This document shows, in pieces, positions 62,638 through 64,000 of a stretch of DNA of 64,000 bases (the stretch's first letter is position 1; each line of letters starts with the position of its first letter). The notes under the pieces were generated by a model. The model was not told the origin of the DNA and made no database searches. It saw only the letters and a list, made by a program, of their open reading frames with translations. This stretch comes from Streptomyces sp. WAC 04229 (GTDB lineage: Bacteria > Actinomycetota > Actinomycetes > Streptomycetales > Streptomycetaceae), in contig NZ_QHJH01000022.1 in NCBI RefSeq assembly GCF_003947455.1, positions 1 through 64,000 on the forward strand, in the 5' to 3' direction. A program made the position numbers and the translations under genes.

Positions 62638-64000
62638 TCAGGAGGCGGGCACCTCGTCCACGAAGTCCGTACCGGCGTCCCGGTACCCGGCGACCTTCGC
62701 CGCCACCTGGGCCGGGGTGAGCACCTGGTCCTTGACGTGCAGGACGTAGTCGACCTGCTGGTCGTAGGCGCGCGGGGTCGTCGACGTCTGGCCGTTCAGG
62801 TCGATCAGCCACTGGTTGAAGTTGATCGACATCGGCCGCTCGGGCAGGTACCGCGCGTCATGGGTGCCGAAGTGCTGCCCGTCCACGTAGTACGTGATGG
62901 CGCTGTCGTCGATCGTGACGACCAGGTCGTGCCAGCCCGCGTAGCTCCGGCGCTGCTCCGAGTGCTGGTTGACGGCCTGCCAGGGGTCGGGGTTGTAGGT
63001 TTCCCAGGAGGTCGTGTACAGGATGTTCGCCGGCTCGCCCCACCCGCCGTTGGGCAGGTACTCGAAGTCGTACTCGGCGTAGTCGTCGGCCATCGGCGCC
63101 TTGAGGTCGTTGATGGTGAAGAACGTCTGCACCAGGTGGTCCCCGTCGGGCCCCGACTTCGGCGCGTCGGAGAACTTCACGCGCGCGGCGTAGGTGCCGT
63201 TCCGGAACTTCGTGGCCCGGGTGAGGACCTCGGTGTGAGTGGTGGACGCGCCGGTGCCCGCCGTGGAGGTCTCCAGGTTCATCACCGAGTTGCCCCCGGA
63301 CGACACGAAGGTGACCTTCGAGGGGTCCCAGGTGGCGCCGGGGACGCCCGGGCCGCCGGAGTTGGCGCGCACGCTCCAGCCGTGCGCGGAGATCGCGGGG
63401 TCGGTGTGCGAGCTGTAGTCGAAGTCGTCGAACAGCGCCTGCCCGTCGCCGGGCGGGTCCGTGGGATCGGTGGGGTCGGTCGGGTCGTTGCCCTCGGGGG
63501 CCGCGCCCCACACGGTGGCACCGGCGAGCTGAGCGGTGACCTTGTCCCAGTTCGCGTACGACGTCTGGGCGCCGTTGAAGGAGTAGTCGTCGCTCTGCCG
63601 GACCGTCTGCCAGTTGGTCCGGTGGAACCGCAGCTGGAGGTCGCCGGTGTCCGCGCCGGGCGCCAGCGTGCCGGCCGCCTCGGTGAAGCCGATCTCCAGG
63701 TAGCGGTCGGCGGTCGCCGTCGGGTTGCTCAGCGTGCCGAACGTGCCGGTGACGACCGAGCAGCCGCGCACCGCCCAGGAGCAGGCGAAGCGGTAGGAGT
63801 CGCCGGGCGAGTCGGCCTTGAAGTAGTAGCGGACCTTCACCTGGCTGAGCTGGACGGTGGAGGAGCCGGTGTTGCGGACCTTCAGCCAGGGTTCCGTCTG
63901 GTCCGCGGTGGCCCCGCCCGCGCTGGTGCGGTACTGGACGCTGAGGCCGTCCGCCGCGGGGGCGGCCTGGGCGGGGAGGGCGGTCAGGGCCCCGCCGCCG
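62638..64000 (-). CDS. Secreted CBM3 + GH16-like protein, truncated by the window end
   Basis: The frame is open through base 64000, so the start is outside. Visible order: end of a signal peptide (LTALPAQAAPA), a CBM3 cellulose-binding domain (SVQYRTSAGGATADQTEPWL to about nt 63510), a DPT-repeat linker (nt about 63450-63485), and a GH16-like lectin-fold domain of about 260 residues. The active-site strand is AEYDFEYLPNG, matching the GH16 E-x-D-x-E pattern, so a beta-glucanase or related activity is likely. A CBM3 at the N-terminus implies plant-cell-wall targeting. Leftward, it ends 16 bp from the convergent 73-aa gene. Confidence 0.82.
   Translation of the reverse strand, partial: GGGALTALPAQAAPAADGLSVQYRTSAGGATADQTEPWLKVRNTGSSTVQLSQVKVRYYFKADSPGDSYRFACSWAVRGCSVVTGTFGTLSNPTATADRYLEIGFTEAAGTLAPGADTGDLQLRFHRTNWQTVRQSDDYSFNGAQTSYANWDKVTAQLAGATVWGAAPEGNDPTDPTDPTDPPGDGQALFDDFDYSSHTDPAISAHGWSVRANSGGPGVPGATWDPSKVTFVSSGGNSVMNLETSTAGTGASTTHTEVLTRATKFRNGTYAARVKFSDAPKSGPDGDHLVQTFFTINDLKAPMADDYAEYDFEYLPNGGWGEPANILYTTSWETYNPDPWQAVNQHSEQRRSYAGWHDLVVTIDDSAITYYVDGQHFGTHDARYLPERPMSINFNQWLIDLNGQTSTTPRAYDQQVDYVLHVKDQVLTPAQVAAKVAGYRDAGTDFVDEVPAS

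Overview
The window is high-GC actinobacterial chromosome and almost certainly Streptomyces. Codons are strongly G/C-ending, many genes start with GTG, and many operon joints are ATGA, GTGA or TGATG overlaps. There is a cvn 'conservon', a furA-catalase/peroxidase pair, and many secreted polysaccharide-degrading enzymes. From memory, the gene order (cvn + P450s, zinc-free L36/L33 paralogs, prenyl synthases, furA-cpeB, ACP/KS, pyc, sugar ABC operon) resembles the left-arm SCO053x-SCO058x region of S. coelicolor. That comparison was not computed.

Left part (1-15.5 kb): a 5'-truncated conservon (cvnA-B-C-D) ends in a CYP157-like P450 that lacks the ExxR arginine, and a canonical P450 converges on it. 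A FadR-type GntR regulator is divergent to a six-gene, tightly overlapping operon: MFS transporter, fused dihydroxyacetone-kinase-like protein, RpiB-like and TIM-like isomerases, a xylose-isomerase-like TIM barrel and an NAD-dependent oxidoreductase. Together these match the published D-apionate pathway (ApnO, OiaC, LerK, LerI, DerI) from apionate to D-erythrose 4-phosphate. Peptidase E, an IclR regulator, a small orphan gene and cysteine-free L33 (apparently frameshifted) and L36 genes follow.

Middle (15.5-41.4 kb): two prenyl diphosphate synthases flank a small protein and precede a DUF2236/MpaB-type oxygenase. Next are a WGR-domain propeller protein behind a RecA-NDp/PafBC-type promoter, two membrane proteins, furA-katG, a frameshifted phosphotransferase, a MerR regulator facing a tandem hydrolase through a textbook 19-bp-spacer promoter, a membrane molybdenum oxidoreductase, and a TetR/saccharopine-dehydrogenase-like pair. 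A secreted GH5 mannanase follows, with a perfect CebR-type operator and a TTA codon. A two-component system, a CAP-domain protein and an isolated ACP-KS-malonyltransferase trio complete this part.

Right part (41.4-64 kb): pyruvate carboxylase; a secreted discoidin/beta-helix protein; a TetR/aldo-keto reductase pair with palindromic operators; a polyphosphate pair (ppk2 facing a CYTH-CHAD protein across an 18-bp hairpin); a membrane M23 peptidase; and a seven-gene leftward operon (GH114, binding protein, two permeases, PfkB kinase, GH4, Gfo/Idh/MocA). The operon looks like a dedicated system for an alpha-galactosaminide or galactoside polymer, possibly fungal galactosaminogalactan. The window ends inside a CBM3-GH16-like secreted protein. 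No rRNA, tRNA, CRISPR array, insertion sequence or prophage was recognised. The two most system-like loci are the apionate operon and the GH114 operon.
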